From Candidatus Uhrbacteria bacterium (GTDB lineage: Bacteria > Patescibacteriota > Patescibacteriia > UBA9934), in NCBI GenBank assembly GCA_943358395.1, contig CALRGY010000012.1, positions 1-33,986 on the forward strand: a stretch of DNA of 33,986 bases, given 5' to 3'. Under the pieces are notes generated by a model. The model searched no databases and was not told where the DNA came from. It saw nothing but the letters and a program-made list of their open reading frames with translations. Both the position numbers and the translations under genes were made by a program. Positions 14,601 through 23,554 of this stretch are shown piece by piece. Each line of letters opens with the position of its first letter. The first letter of the stretch is position 1.

Positions 14601-17600
14601 CCGGAGAGACGTCATCGACGAGTACGCCGACGGTTCTGTATACGAACGTGAGCAATCGTTTAAAAGATGCATCAAATAATGCCGTTGCCACATTTGGATC
14701 AAACTTGAACGTTACCGATGCTGCCGGTCCCATCATCAGATCGATAACTATTGAGGATACGGGTACACCAAACGGACTTATCGATAAATTAACGATCTTG
14801 TGGAGTGAGAATGTGGATACCGATGACGGTTCAGCGCCAGTTATTGGGGATCTCGGAACAATTCTGCTTCCGGATGGACAATCGGTGTCATCTGCAACGA
14901 TTTCGGATCCGGCTGGCGCATCAGCAAGTGTGGTGTTGACGAGTGTGGTTGGGCAAGTCACGCCGAACACGACCGCTGGTTCCACAGCGATTAATGGCAT
15001 TACGACGCAGTGGACCGATGGGACGAATGCGACCAGTAACCCCGATGATTCCGAAACGGTCACTGACTCTGCGGCACCTGCGGCGCTTTCTGCGAGTTAT
15101 AAAGATGTGACTTCTGTCGATGGCACCGTCGATCGCGTTGATATTCTTTTTTCTGAAGCGCTCACACTTTCGTCATACAATGCCTCTGATTGGGCGATGA
15201 CCGAGACGAGCACGATGAATCTTGCGGATACGAATGCCACGGTGTCGACGACAACGCTTCGCTTGGCGGTGAGTGCTGATAGTTACGAAACAGGTGCGGC
15301 GATTGATCCAACGGTGACGTATACCAACAATGCTGGTCGACTAACGGACGGGACGAATGCGGTGGCAACATTCGGATCGGCGTTGACGGTAACCGACGGT
15401 GCCCTTGGCTTTTTGCGCACCGATAGCACGAATGCGCCGACGTATCTTGATACTGCTGTTGTTGATGGACGTATTGATCGATTGCGATTGAACTTCACTG
15501 AGGCAGTGACGATCTCTTATGTCGACGGTGATTGGACGGCTGTCGCCAATGGACTGACGAGTTTTGATACGGGTGCATATTCGAGTGGCAGCGGTACGAC
15601 GCAAATTTTGCTTACTGCAACGGCTGCAGTGAATCTTACTGGAGTTTCAGGCGGCACTGAACCAACGATCGCATTCAGTGGAGCATCGGGATACATCCGT
15701 GATGCGGGGAGTAATGCGATAACGATTTCGACGACAAATCTTGTCGACGGTGCTGCAGCGATTGCAGCGAACATCGCGTATCGTGACGCGAACGGTGATG
15801 CGCAAGTCGATCGTATTGATGTGACGTTCACAGAGCAGCCGGTTGTCGGCGATTGTGCTCCGACGGATTACACCGTTGGTGGAGGAGATGCGGGAAGTAT
15901 TGTGGTTGCAACGGCGGGATGTGCGGTGAGTGGATCTGATTTGCAATTGACGGTGACGGGTGCTCCAGCAAGTACCACGGCACTGACGATTACGCTGACA
16001 TACAATGCCGCAAATGGCACCGCGAATTCGTTGAAAGATGCGACAGCGATCGCAATCGCATCCTTCGGTCCGACCGACATTGCCGACGGAACCGATCCTG
16101 CTCGTGTTTCTCAGCGATACGTCGACAGCAACGCCGATGGTACGGTTGATCGCTTCGATATTACGTTCTCCGAACCAGTCACGGTTGATGAATGTGAATC
16201 AGGAGACTTTTCGATTGGTGGAGCAGATGTTGGAAGTTTTGCGGTGGCATCGTGTGCAACGTCGGGAAACGATGTGCGTATTACGGTGACGGGCGGCGCA
16301 GCAGATACCAGTCTCACATTGACGTTGGCGTATACCCAAGCGGCCGGTGTGGCGAACTCGTTGCACGATGCAACCGGGAATAACGTCACAAACCTTGCCG
16401 CAACATCACTCACCGATGCTGCTGCACCGATTCTCATTTCGCAGTCGTACAAAGACATTGTTTCCGTGAATGGCACGGTGGATCGGTTTGATCTTGTCTT
16501 CTCAGAAAATATCACTCTCGATGAATGTGATGCTGCGGACTACACATTCGGTGGTGCCAGTGTTGGATCTATCGCACTCGGATCGTGTGCAACATCAACG
16601 ACTACTCTTCAACTCACGGTGACTGGCGCATCGGCAAACACGACGAATTTGACGTTGACGGTTGCGTACACCGCTGCCGGTGGCACGGCGAATAGCATCA
16701 ACGACGGTACAAACAACACCGGAAACATTTCTGCTGCAACACTTGCCGATGCCGCTGCACCGATCGCGATTTCGGCAAGCTACAAAGACACCGATGTGAA
16801 CGGTACTGTTGATCGCGTCGATATTCTTTTTAGCGAAGCGATGACGCTTTCATCGTATAGTGGCGGTGATTGGAGTTTTCCAGGAACAGGATCGTTGAAT
16901 CTTTCAGACAGCAATGCTGCTGCATCATCATCAACGATTCAAGTTTCGGTCTCGTCGGACACCGGAGAGACGTCATCGACGAGCACGCCGACCGTGCTCT
17001 ACACGAATGTTGGCAATCGACTCAAGGATGGATCGAATAACTTTGTGATTACGTTCGGATCGAACCTGAACGTTACGGATGCTGCTGCCCCTGTCATTCG
17101 TACCGTCACCATCGAGGATACGGGAGCCGCGAACGGCATCATCGACAAAGTGACGATTCTTTGGAGCGAGAATGTGGACACGGATGATGGAGCGGCGCCA
17201 GTCATCGGTGACTTCGGCACACTGGCATTGCCAGACGGTCAGTCTGCCTCATCGGCGACCATCTCCGATCCTGCCGGCGCATCGGCAACGGTGATTCTTA
17301 CGAGTGTGGTCGGACAAATCACGCCGAATACAGCGGCAGGAAGCACAGCGATTAATGGAATTACGACCCATTGGACCGATGGGACCAATGTCACGTCAAA
17401 CCCCGATGACGCCGAAACCATTACTGACTCTGCCGCACCGTTCTTACGCACCGATGGAACGAATGCGGTTCGCTACGAAGATAGCAATGGTGACGCCACG
17501 ATCGATCGCGTGAAACTTGTGTTCTCGGAGGCTGCAACGATCTCGTACACCGACAGCGATTGGACGGCGACGGCGAACGGTCTCACGTCGTTTGATGTTT

Positions 17601-20600
17601 CAACGGTTGCATCTGGTAACGGTACTGCGACCATCTACCTCACCGGATCGGCAGCATCGAACATTACTGGTGTTGGCGCAGGTACTCAACCGACGATTGC
17701 ATTTACTGCAGGAACGGGATCGATTGTCGATGCGTCGGCATCGGCAAATGCGCTCGCATCGATTTCGAGTCGATCATTGGCAGATGCGGCGACTCCGCTG
17801 TTGCTCTCAAATACTCCAGCGAGTGGGGCGACGAGTGTGGCGATTGACGCGAGTGTGATTCTGAATTTCAGCGAACCGATTGTAACGGGAACGGCGGCGT
17901 ATACGTTTAGCTCGACACCGACCGGATTGTCTGATGCTTGGTCGGTTTCCGATACGCGATTGACCGTTTCACATTCTGGAACATTTACACCGAGTGCAAC
18001 AATCACTTTTACGATGACGGTTGCAGCAGATGCAACAGGAAACGCGTTTGGTGGAGCGGATAGCGGAGCGACGCATCCTTTCTCATTCACGATTACCGCC
18101 GATGGTGCTCCACCAGTATTGCAAAGTGGTGTCACGGGTGACGATGATACCGACGGACACATCGATCGTGTTGTGCTGACCTTCAATGAAGACGTGAGCG
18201 GCGCCACGGTGACGGGTGTTGATTTTACGGTGACGGGGTACACTGTTTCTTCTGCATCTCGAACCTCGAGTGCAACGGTCACCATCGTGCTCACCGAACT
18301 TGTGTCATACGACACATCAGCGACACCATCGACCTCGTTGGTTGGCTCCGTCGACGACCTTAGCGCAAACTCCGCAACCAGTGGAACGATCACGCCCACC
18401 GATGGCGCCACGCCAATCTCGATTAGCGCGAGTTACAAAGACACCGACGTGAACGGCACCGTTGATCGTGTTGATATTCTCTTTAGCGAAGCGATGACGT
18501 TGACGAGTTACAGCGCAGGTGACTGGAGCTTCCCAGGAACGGGATCACTCAACATCTCCGACTCAAGTGCTACCGCATCATCAACAACGATTCAAGTCTC
18601 TGTTTCATCCGATACCGGCGAAACCTCGTCGACCAGCACGCCGACTGTTCTTTATACAAATGCTGGTAATCGATTAAAGGATGCATCAAATAATGCTGTT
18701 GCGACTTTCGGATCGAATCTCAACGTCACCGATGCTGCGGCTCCAGCGATCAGATCGATGACTTTCGAAGACACGGGAACTGCGAACGGACTCATCGATA
18801 AGCTGACGATTGTGTGGTCGGAGGTTCTCGATACCGATGATGGTGCAGCTCCAGTTATCGGAGACTTCGGAACTATCACACTCCCAGACGGTCAAACCGT
18901 CTCATCGGCAACGATTTCAGATCCCGCTGGTGCATCGGCGACGGTGATTCTTACGAGTGTGGTCGGGCAAGTCACACCGAACACGGCGGCAGGATCCACA
19001 GGAATCAACGGCATTACGACCCATTGGACCGATGGGACCAATACGACTTCTAACCCCGATGATGCCGAAACCATCACTGACTCTGCTGCACCATTTCTCC
19101 GTACCGATGGAACGAATGCGGTTCGCTACGAAGATAGTAATGGTGATGCCACCATCGATCGCGTGAAGCTTGTGTTTTCTGAAGCGACAACGATTTCGTA
19201 CACGGATAGCGACTGGACTGCGACGGCAAATGGTCTCACGTCGTTTGATGTTTCAACGGTTGGATCTGGAAATGGAACTGCGACCATCTATCTCACCGGA
19301 TCGGCAGCGTCGAATCTCACTGGTGTTGGCGCAGGAACGCAGCCGACGATTGCATTCACTGCGGGAACCGGATCGATCGTAGATGGATCAACGAATGCAC
19401 TGACATCGATCTCGAGTCGATCTTTAGCAGATGCTGCGGCTCCGCTATTACTTTCTTCAACGCCGACGAGTGGCGCAACCGATGTTGCGGTTGATGCGAG
19501 TGTGATTCTGAATTTCAGCGAACCGATTGTGACGGGTACTGCAGCGTATACGTTCAGCTCGGCACCGACCGGATTGTCTGATGTATGGTCAGTTTCTGAT
19601 ACACGATTAACCGTTTCACATTCGGGAAGTTACACCACAGGTGCCACGATTACCTTCACGATGACGGTCGCGGCAGATGCTTCTGGCAATGCATTTGGTG
19701 GTGGAGATAGTGGAGTAACGCATCCCGTCGTCTTTACGATCGTCTCGATTACGAACCCAACACTTGTGAGCGCAACAACGGCTGATAATGATGCTGATGG
19801 GTATCTTGATCGCATTCTGGTTGTGTTCAGTGAAGACATCACGTCCGGTTCTGTTGCAGGAGGCGACTTCACGGTGACGGGGTACACGGTTTCTTCGGCA
19901 TCGAGGAGTGCATCGGCAACGGTGACGATCGTATTCGCTGAAGGTGGCACGGCAGATACTTCCGCAACTCCGCAAGTGACCGTTGTTGGATCGGTGAGCG
20001 GTGCAGATGATGGAACCATCACATCAGGATCGGTCACGCCGACGGATGCGGTTGCTCCTGTGCTCGTGTCTCAATCCTACAAAGACATCGTCTCTGTTAA
20101 TGGCGTAGTCGATCGATTTGATCTTGTCTTTTCAGAATCGATCACACTTGATGAGTGCGATCTTGCCGATTACACCATCGGTGGTGCAGATGTTGGATCT
20201 CTTGCCGTTGCATCATGTGCCGTTTCAACAACAACGTTGCAAATCACCGTCTCGAACGCTCCAATCAACGATACCAATCTTGCATTGACGATCGCATATG
20301 CTGCTGCAAGCGGAACCGCGAATTCCATTCACGATGGCGGCAATAACAACACGGGCAACATTTCTGCGGCAACACTTGCCGATGTCGCAGCTCCGATCGC
20401 GATCTCAGCTTCGTACAAAGACACCGATGTGAACGGCACCGTTGATCGTGTCGATATTCTCTTCAGCGAAGCGATGACATTGACGACGTACAGTGCAGAC
20501 GATTGGAGCTTCCCGGGAACAGGATCGTTGAATCTTTCAGACTCAAGCGCAGCAGCATCGTCATCCACGATTCACGTTTCGGTGTCATCGGATACGGGCG

Positions 20601-23239
20601 AAACCTCATCAACAAGCACGCCGACTGTTCTCTACACCAACGCTGCCAATCGTCTTACCGATGCTGCATCGAATGCGGTTGCAACCTTCGGCGCTGCAGT
20701 GAATGTCACTGATGCTGCCGCGCCAGCGATTCGATCGATGACCTTCGAAGACACAGGAACTGCGAACGGACTCATCGACAAGCTCACGATCCTCTGGTCG
20801 GAGGTTCTCGATACCGATGACGGATCCGCACCGGTCATCGGAGACTTCGGCACAATCACACTTCCCGATGGTCAAACCGTCTCATCGGCGACGATTTCCG
20901 ATCCTGCTGGTGCATCGGCCTCAGTCGTGTTGACCAACGTCGTTGGGCAAGTCACAGCGAATACGGCAGCAGGATCCACGGGGATTAACGGAATAAGTAC
21001 CTATTGGACCGATGGGACCAATACGACGAGCAACCCCGATGACGCAGAAACCATTACGGATTCTGCTGCGCCGGTCGCACTTTCCGGCTTGTATCAAGAC
21101 ATTGTTTCTGCAGACGGGCAGGTCGACAAGATTGTGATCACGTTCTCGGAAGCGACCACGGTGGCAGGGTGTGAAGTAGGGGATTATTCGTTTGGTGGAA
21201 GTAACGGAACTGGAGTTGAGATTTTGAACTGTACTGGAACAGGAACAACAACACTTTCCTTCGAACTTACGGGGACTCCAACCGCGAATACGGCGCCGTC
21301 GTTGACGTGGAATTATTCGGCGAGTGCGGGAGTCGCTTCGTCATTGCGTGATGCGACGAATGCTGTTGCGAACGTGTCGTCGTTAGCGCTTGCTGACGAT
21401 GCAGATCCGCGTCTTATCACCACGCTCGCCAACGGTCCACGCTATCAAGATGCTGATACCAATGGCACCGTCGACCGTGTTCGTTTGATCTTCACTGAAG
21501 CAGTCACGTTTACCTATGCCGACGCTGATTTTAGCGCGACGCCAAACAGCCTCACGTCATTTGATGTTTCCGGTATTACATCCGGTAATGGCTCGTCGAC
21601 GGTGTATCTCACTGCAACTGCTCTTGCGAATCTGACCGGTGTTGGATCGGCGACTGAACCAGCGCTTGCCTTTACACCGCTCACCGGATTCATTCTTGAT
21701 GCATCGAGTAATCCACTTGCCGCATTTACTGCAACCACACTTCGCGATGGTGCTGCGCCGATTGCACGCTACGCCACCGCACGCGACATCGATAGCAATG
21801 GCACTGCCGACAGAATCGATGTGACGATGACGGAAGCTGCCGCGCTCGATGAATGTGAGGCGGGGGATTATGCATGGAGCGGAACGGATGGTGGGAGTGT
21901 TGCGGTGACAGCGTGTGCGGCATCGGGGAACGATATGCGTTTGACGATTTCCGGTGCACCATCGAATGACACACTCTTCACCGCATCGATGACCTACACC
22001 CAAAACGCAGGAGTCGCCGCTTCACTCGACGACGGCGCATCGAACGCTGTTTCAGATTTCACCTTCTCGTCGTTTACTGATGCGATTGCACCAATCATCG
22101 TGACGATTTCTCCCGCAGATGGTGCAACATCGGTGACGAATACTCAGAACATCATTGTGACATTTAGTGAGCCGATGAATACCGGTGTGTATGCTCATAC
22201 GCTTTCTCCGAGTGTGTCGTCGCAAGTTTCCACGTGGAATGATGCTCATACGCAAGTCACCACCACCCATGCGACATTCATTACTGGAGCGTATACATTC
22301 ACGGTGACATCGGCAGAAGATACATCAGCGAATGCGTTCGCTGGAGCATCTGCAGTGACGCATCCAGTGACATTCACCGTTATTCTTCGTCATCCTTCCA
22401 CGATTATTACCCCTGTGGTTCCGGTGCCGAACATTGATTCGTTCACGATTACCGATGCGTCATTAGGATCGGCGTTAAAATATCTCGTTCCAGGATCGGC
22501 GATTCAGTTTGCGTGGACGTATACCGGTGGTGATGCCTGGTTTGCACTCGATGTCTCGTACGATGCTGGGAAAACATCAACAAGAATCATCGATCCTGCT
22601 AAAACATTTAATGCGCGAACCACAACATGGACGGTGCCAAGATCTGCATCATCGGCAACGTTTACACTTTCTGCCATGTACAATGAAACGAAGTTAACAT
22701 CGAAAACATCATCGCGTTACACCACGGCAGAACTTGCCGAGGAAGAAGCGGCAGCAGAGGAGAATACTGCCGATTCAGCAAGCACTGCGCCAGAATCCGT
22801 GATTCGTGTTGAGGGAAGTGATGCGGTGTATGCTATTGTGAATGGAACGCGAAGAGTATTCATCAATAGCGCTGCGTACTTTACGTGGTACGATCATTTC
22901 GACGATGTGGTAACGGTGAGTGCAGAAACGCTTGCGGAGTATCCTATCGCTGGACTCATGCTCCCAAAAGCAGAAACCGTGCTCGTCAAAATTCAATCGG
23001 TACCATACGTCTATTTCTTGGGTTCCAATTCAGATAACGCATTCTCGCCTCTGCTTCGGTGGATTACGTCTGAAGAGATCGCGATCTCTCTCTTCGGCAC
23101 CCGTTGGGCAGATTACGTTATCGACATCGCGCCAACATTCTTCACGAAGTTTACACAAGGGGAGGCGATTGATTCCGTTGATGATGTGGAGGGAGATGCA
23201 TCAACGATGGTGACACGAGAATCTTTAGCGGCACGATAG
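11648..23239 (+). CDS. Giant secreted repeat protein, 3863 aa
   Basis: One uninterrupted frame encodes an exported protein. Residues 1-35 form a signal peptide (hydrophobic core ACAFFFGMLFFFA, cleavage near LAA-ACP). Next come two Gly-rich, beta-helix-like domains, about 26 tandem modules of roughly 110 residues (13750-22400), a beta-sandwich-like domain, an acidic AELAEEEAAAEE linker and a C-terminal S-layer-type module. Most modules open with a (D/S)YKD...NGTVDR loop followed by a beta-rich FSE segment; two or three are Big_5-like (SGATSVAIDASVILNFSEP). No LPXTG motif or C-terminal membrane helix is visible, so attachment is presumably non-covalent. Likely a long surface rod or adhesin. The start is set by the TATAAT box and signal peptide. 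Precedents are large CPR surface proteins; the ligand is unknown. Confidence 0.92.
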   Translation: MESTKNIMGAFQKIACAFFFGMLFFFAHSSSTLAAACPVTDGGAGDGDATADGTITINANATWTPADATTWDCSGKAVLVTNNSTLTFASDTTNGYYGWLTADSLTIDSGSTISSNAYGCAPLKSGTYDGLAPSDLNVCTQGATGSGDGSSTTSNTRASGGGGYGGIGGNGVGGAAFNGAASLQHHTYQSPLFFGSSGGSHTTGTAGTGGGIVRLTISGTFTHNGLVSSNGSAASTGSAGVAPGGGSGGSVYVDVGVLAGTTGTFSATGGAGYVHSSSPTTYGGGGGGGRIAIYYTSKTMTLADATFSVVGGSNTGSSVTGGEGTVYEKNNTSAAVTSYAAFTLTASTAYSETTWTFDSGLTVNCLSTAAAPTISATTLTLGGTWACSGASLTSVGFSATSSFAITSGTTMSFTTTGADVDFNIPAGSSQTWTNFSFTGANEGLLTVNDVISLSLAGTTNIYANAQFTALTNLTVASTASIDADGLGCRSPAVSGTADGYAPDGSNVCTQGTTGGGGDGSTIASNTRAAGAAAHGGTGGAGVGGLAFNGAAQNITYDSATNPALFGASAGSINAGSGGAGGGYVRLIVSDTVSNQGRISADGNPYSGSTAGVAGAGGAGGTVYIDTITYTSTTGTLSAIGGDGRNTTVDGGGGGGGRIAIFYITDTDGALAALVEATVAAGGVGGASNSGSTGSLYLDQDTTPGPVMTAAVTADTDNDGQIDAIVVTLDKDATAGSVSGADFTATSFTVASASRTASAQITIVLTESGSGDTGATPTVTIVGSITDTLGHTTTSGTQASTDGAVPVRLSQSYKDVVSVNGTVDRFDIVYSESLTLDECDSADYTLSGADVGSIALGSCAVSTTTLQLTVTGATANDTELTLTIAYTASAGTANSIHDAANNNAATYTAVSLADAAAPYALSASYKDVVLVNGTVDRVDVVFTETVTLSSYNASDWSFPGAGSLNLSDTGASASTATILVTVSSDTGETSSTSTPTVLYTNVSNRLKDASNNAVATFGSNLNVTDAAGPIIRSITIEDTGTPNGLIDKLTILWSENVDTDDGSAPVIGDLGTILLPDGQSVSSATISDPAGASASVVLTSVVGQVTPNTTAGSTAINGITTQWTDGTNATSNPDDSETVTDSAAPAALSASYKDVTSVDGTVDRVDILFSEALTLSSYNASDWAMTETSTMNLADTNATVSTTTLRLAVSADSYETGAAIDPTVTYTNNAGRLTDGTNAVATFGSALTVTDGALGFLRTDSTNAPTYLDTAVVDGRIDRLRLNFTEAVTISYVDGDWTAVANGLTSFDTGAYSSGSGTTQILLTATAAVNLTGVSGGTEPTIAFSGASGYIRDAGSNAITISTTNLVDGAAAIAANIAYRDANGDAQVDRIDVTFTEQPVVGDCAPTDYTVGGGDAGSIVVATAGCAVSGSDLQLTVTGAPASTTALTITLTYNAANGTANSLKDATAIAIASFGPTDIADGTDPARVSQRYVDSNADGTVDRFDITFSEPVTVDECESGDFSIGGADVGSFAVASCATSGNDVRITVTGGAADTSLTLTLAYTQAAGVANSLHDATGNNVTNLAATSLTDAAAPILISQSYKDIVSVNGTVDRFDLVFSENITLDECDAADYTFGGASVGSIALGSCATSTTTLQLTVTGASANTTNLTLTVAYTAAGGTANSINDGTNNTGNISAATLADAAAPIAISASYKDTDVNGTVDRVDILFSEAMTLSSYSGGDWSFPGTGSLNLSDSNAAASSSTIQVSVSSDTGETSSTSTPTVLYTNVGNRLKDGSNNFVITFGSNLNVTDAAAPVIRTVTIEDTGAANGIIDKVTILWSENVDTDDGAAPVIGDFGTLALPDGQSASSATISDPAGASATVILTSVVGQITPNTAAGSTAINGITTHWTDGTNVTSNPDDAETITDSAAPFLRTDGTNAVRYEDSNGDATIDRVKLVFSEAATISYTDSDWTATANGLTSFDVSTVASGNGTATIYLTGSAASNITGVGAGTQPTIAFTAGTGSIVDASASANALASISSRSLADAATPLLLSNTPASGATSVAIDASVILNFSEPIVTGTAAYTFSSTPTGLSDAWSVSDTRLTVSHSGTFTPSATITFTMTVAADATGNAFGGADSGATHPFSFTITADGAPPVLQSGVTGDDDTDGHIDRVVLTFNEDVSGATVTGVDFTVTGYTVSSASRTSSATVTIVLTELVSYDTSATPSTSLVGSVDDLSANSATSGTITPTDGATPISISASYKDTDVNGTVDRVDILFSEAMTLTSYSAGDWSFPGTGSLNISDSSATASSTTIQVSVSSDTGETSSTSTPTVLYTNAGNRLKDASNNAVATFGSNLNVTDAAAPAIRSMTFEDTGTANGLIDKLTIVWSEVLDTDDGAAPVIGDFGTITLPDGQTVSSATISDPAGASATVILTSVVGQVTPNTAAGSTGINGITTHWTDGTNTTSNPDDAETITDSAAPFLRTDGTNAVRYEDSNGDATIDRVKLVFSEATTISYTDSDWTATANGLTSFDVSTVGSGNGTATIYLTGSAASNLTGVGAGTQPTIAFTAGTGSIVDGSTNALTSISSRSLADAAAPLLLSSTPTSGATDVAVDASVILNFSEPIVTGTAAYTFSSAPTGLSDVWSVSDTRLTVSHSGSYTTGATITFTMTVAADASGNAFGGGDSGVTHPVVFTIVSITNPTLVSATTADNDADGYLDRILVVFSEDITSGSVAGGDFTVTGYTVSSASRSASATVTIVFAEGGTADTSATPQVTVVGSVSGADDGTITSGSVTPTDAVAPVLVSQSYKDIVSVNGVVDRFDLVFSESITLDECDLADYTIGGADVGSLAVASCAVSTTTLQITVSNAPINDTNLALTIAYAAASGTANSIHDGGNNNTGNISAATLADVAAPIAISASYKDTDVNGTVDRVDILFSEAMTLTTYSADDWSFPGTGSLNLSDSSAAASSSTIHVSVSSDTGETSSTSTPTVLYTNAANRLTDAASNAVATFGAAVNVTDAAAPAIRSMTFEDTGTANGLIDKLTILWSEVLDTDDGSAPVIGDFGTITLPDGQTVSSATISDPAGASASVVLTNVVGQVTANTAAGSTGINGISTYWTDGTNTTSNPDDAETITDSAAPVALSGLYQDIVSADGQVDKIVITFSEATTVAGCEVGDYSFGGSNGTGVEILNCTGTGTTTLSFELTGTPTANTAPSLTWNYSASAGVASSLRDATNAVANVSSLALADDADPRLITTLANGPRYQDADTNGTVDRVRLIFTEAVTFTYADADFSATPNSLTSFDVSGITSGNGSSTVYLTATALANLTGVGSATEPALAFTPLTGFILDASSNPLAAFTATTLRDGAAPIARYATARDIDSNGTADRIDVTMTEAAALDECEAGDYAWSGTDGGSVAVTACAASGNDMRLTISGAPSNDTLFTASMTYTQNAGVAASLDDGASNAVSDFTFSSFTDAIAPIIVTISPADGATSVTNTQNIIVTFSEPMNTGVYAHTLSPSVSSQVSTWNDAHTQVTTTHATFITGAYTFTVTSAEDTSANAFAGASAVTHPVTFTVILRHPSTIITPVVPVPNIDSFTITDASLGSALKYLVPGSAIQFAWTYTGGDAWFALDVSYDAGKTSTRIIDPAKTFNARTTTWTVPRSASSATFTLSAMYNETKLTSKTSSRYTTAELAEEEAAAEENTADSASTAPESVIRVEGSDAVYAIVNGTRRVFINSAAYFTWYDHFDDVVTVSAETLAEYPIAGLMLPKAETVLVKIQSVPYVYFLGSNSDNAFSPLLRWITSEEIAISLFGTRWADYVIDIAPTFFTKFTQGEAIDSVDDVEGDASTMVTRESLAAR
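11920..12640 (+). repeat. Gly-rich domain, first copy in the giant gene
   Basis: The encoded segment runs from SLTIDSGSTISS through a Cys-rich stretch (GCAPL..NVCTQG) and Gly-rich turns (GGGGYGGIGGNG) to GGGGGGGRIAIYY. The same order recurs in the second copy at 13050-13745. It resembles a parallel beta-helix. Confidence 0.75.
13050..13745 (+). repeat. Gly-rich domain, second copy in the giant gene
   Basis: Starts NLTVASTASIDADGLGC and ends GGGGGGGRIAIFY..GSLYLDQD, matching the first copy in the order of its Cys pair, the VGG.AFNGAA segment and the Gly runs. The proteins have clearly diverged, so the duplication is old. Confidence 0.75.
16751..18405 (+). repeat. Five-module super-repeat, first unit
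   Basis: Modules b-c-d-e-f, about 1655 bp, directly followed by a second unit of the same five modules. Proteins are near-identical over long stretches. Confidence 0.82.
18406..20047 (+). repeat. Five-module super-repeat, second unit
   Basis: About 1642 bp repeating b-c-d-e-f. Compared with the first unit the DNA differs mostly at third codon positions (visible at 17435-17640 versus 19090-19300), while residues are largely kept. Confidence 0.82.
22800..23236 (+). other. C-terminal S-layer-type module of the giant protein
   Basis: The encoded block VYAIVNGTRRVFINSAAYFTWYDHF, then VLVKIQSVPYVYFL, LLRWITSEEIAISLFGTRWADYV and FFTKFTQGEAIDS aligns in order with the C-terminus of the 746-residue protein (30580-31045, minus strand). 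I recognise it as a module found at the C-terminus of many CPR surface proteins. Confidence 0.8.
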
Positions 23240-23247
23240 CAATGGTA

Positions 23248-23253
23248 TATGAT
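23248..23253 (+). promoter_or_regulatory. -10 box for the 23261 gene
   Basis: TATGAT ends 7 nt before the ATG at 23261. It overlaps an earlier in-frame ATG (23249), which is therefore unlikely to be used. It lies 9 bp after the stop of the giant gene. Confidence 0.5.
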
Positions 23254-23260
23254 AGAGAAA

Positions 23261-23554
23261 ATGTTTCATGGATTACCGCGGGTGAGTGAGGACGGGGTGG
23301 TGGAAGCTTTTATTGCAGAGGTTTCGCAAGTGATGCTGCCTGAAGTGCCGCAAGCTCCATATGTTCTTCCTCCGATTCGCTTCGAGTATTTTGATGAAGA
23401 TCTTCAGAAGCCCGTTGAGCGTTGTGTAGAAATCGTGCAGCATTTTTTAGGGCGCCCAATCATTCCTTACACGTTTTCTACTCATGAAGAATGGATAGAA
23501 TGGAAAAAACCATGGAAAAGAAGTATGGTGAAGAGCGTATTGTTTTATATGTAG
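23261..23554 (+). CDS. Hypothetical protein, probable N-terminal part of a frameshifted gene
   Basis: A 97-residue frame with no recognised family. Up to THEEWIEWKK it reads like a normal soluble protein (VLPPIRFEYFDEDLQKPVERCVEIVQHFLG). After the A6 tract at 23504-23509 it becomes basic and ends quickly (PWKRSMVKSVLFYM). Moving to the -1 frame at that tract continues as TMEKKYGEERIVLYVERMREN, which reads as a natural continuation of the helix. I think 23261-23823 is one gene of about 187 residues, broken by a -1 frameshift that could be a mutation, a sequence error or programmed. The frame has no membrane or signal segment. Confidence 0.6.
   Translation: MFHGLPRVSEDGVVEAFIAEVSQVMLPEVPQAPYVLPPIRFEYFDEDLQKPVERCVEIVQHFLGRPIIPYTFSTHEEWIEWKKPWKRSMVKSVLFYM

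Larger units (their letters stand above)
13750..22400 (+). repeat. Array of about 26 modules of ~110 residues
   Basis: Modules start near 13750, 14059, 14393, 14728, 15073, 15400, 15754, 16092, 16423, 16751, 17084, 17435, 17790, 18105, 18406, 18740, 19090, 19438, 19753, 20048, 20386, 20720, 21067, 21403, 21750 and 22087. Several types recur in order: a (DEC..GSCA, Cys pair), b (DWSFPG), c (EDTG..DTDDG), d (FLRTDGTNAVRYEDSNGD), e (Big_5-like) and f (TVTGYTVSSASR). The order a-b-c is seen three times and b-c-d-e-f twice. Confidence 0.85.

Noticed and set aside
14416-18411. Long minus-strand frames of 134-241 codons inside the giant gene
   Set aside because: They recur at the same place in each module because the module DNA is repeated. 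They are antisense shadows without start signals.
13750-22400. Regularly spaced repeats as a CRISPR array
   Set aside because: Repeat units are about 330 bp, in frame and protein-coding, without short identical repeats and spacers. No cas genes are present.
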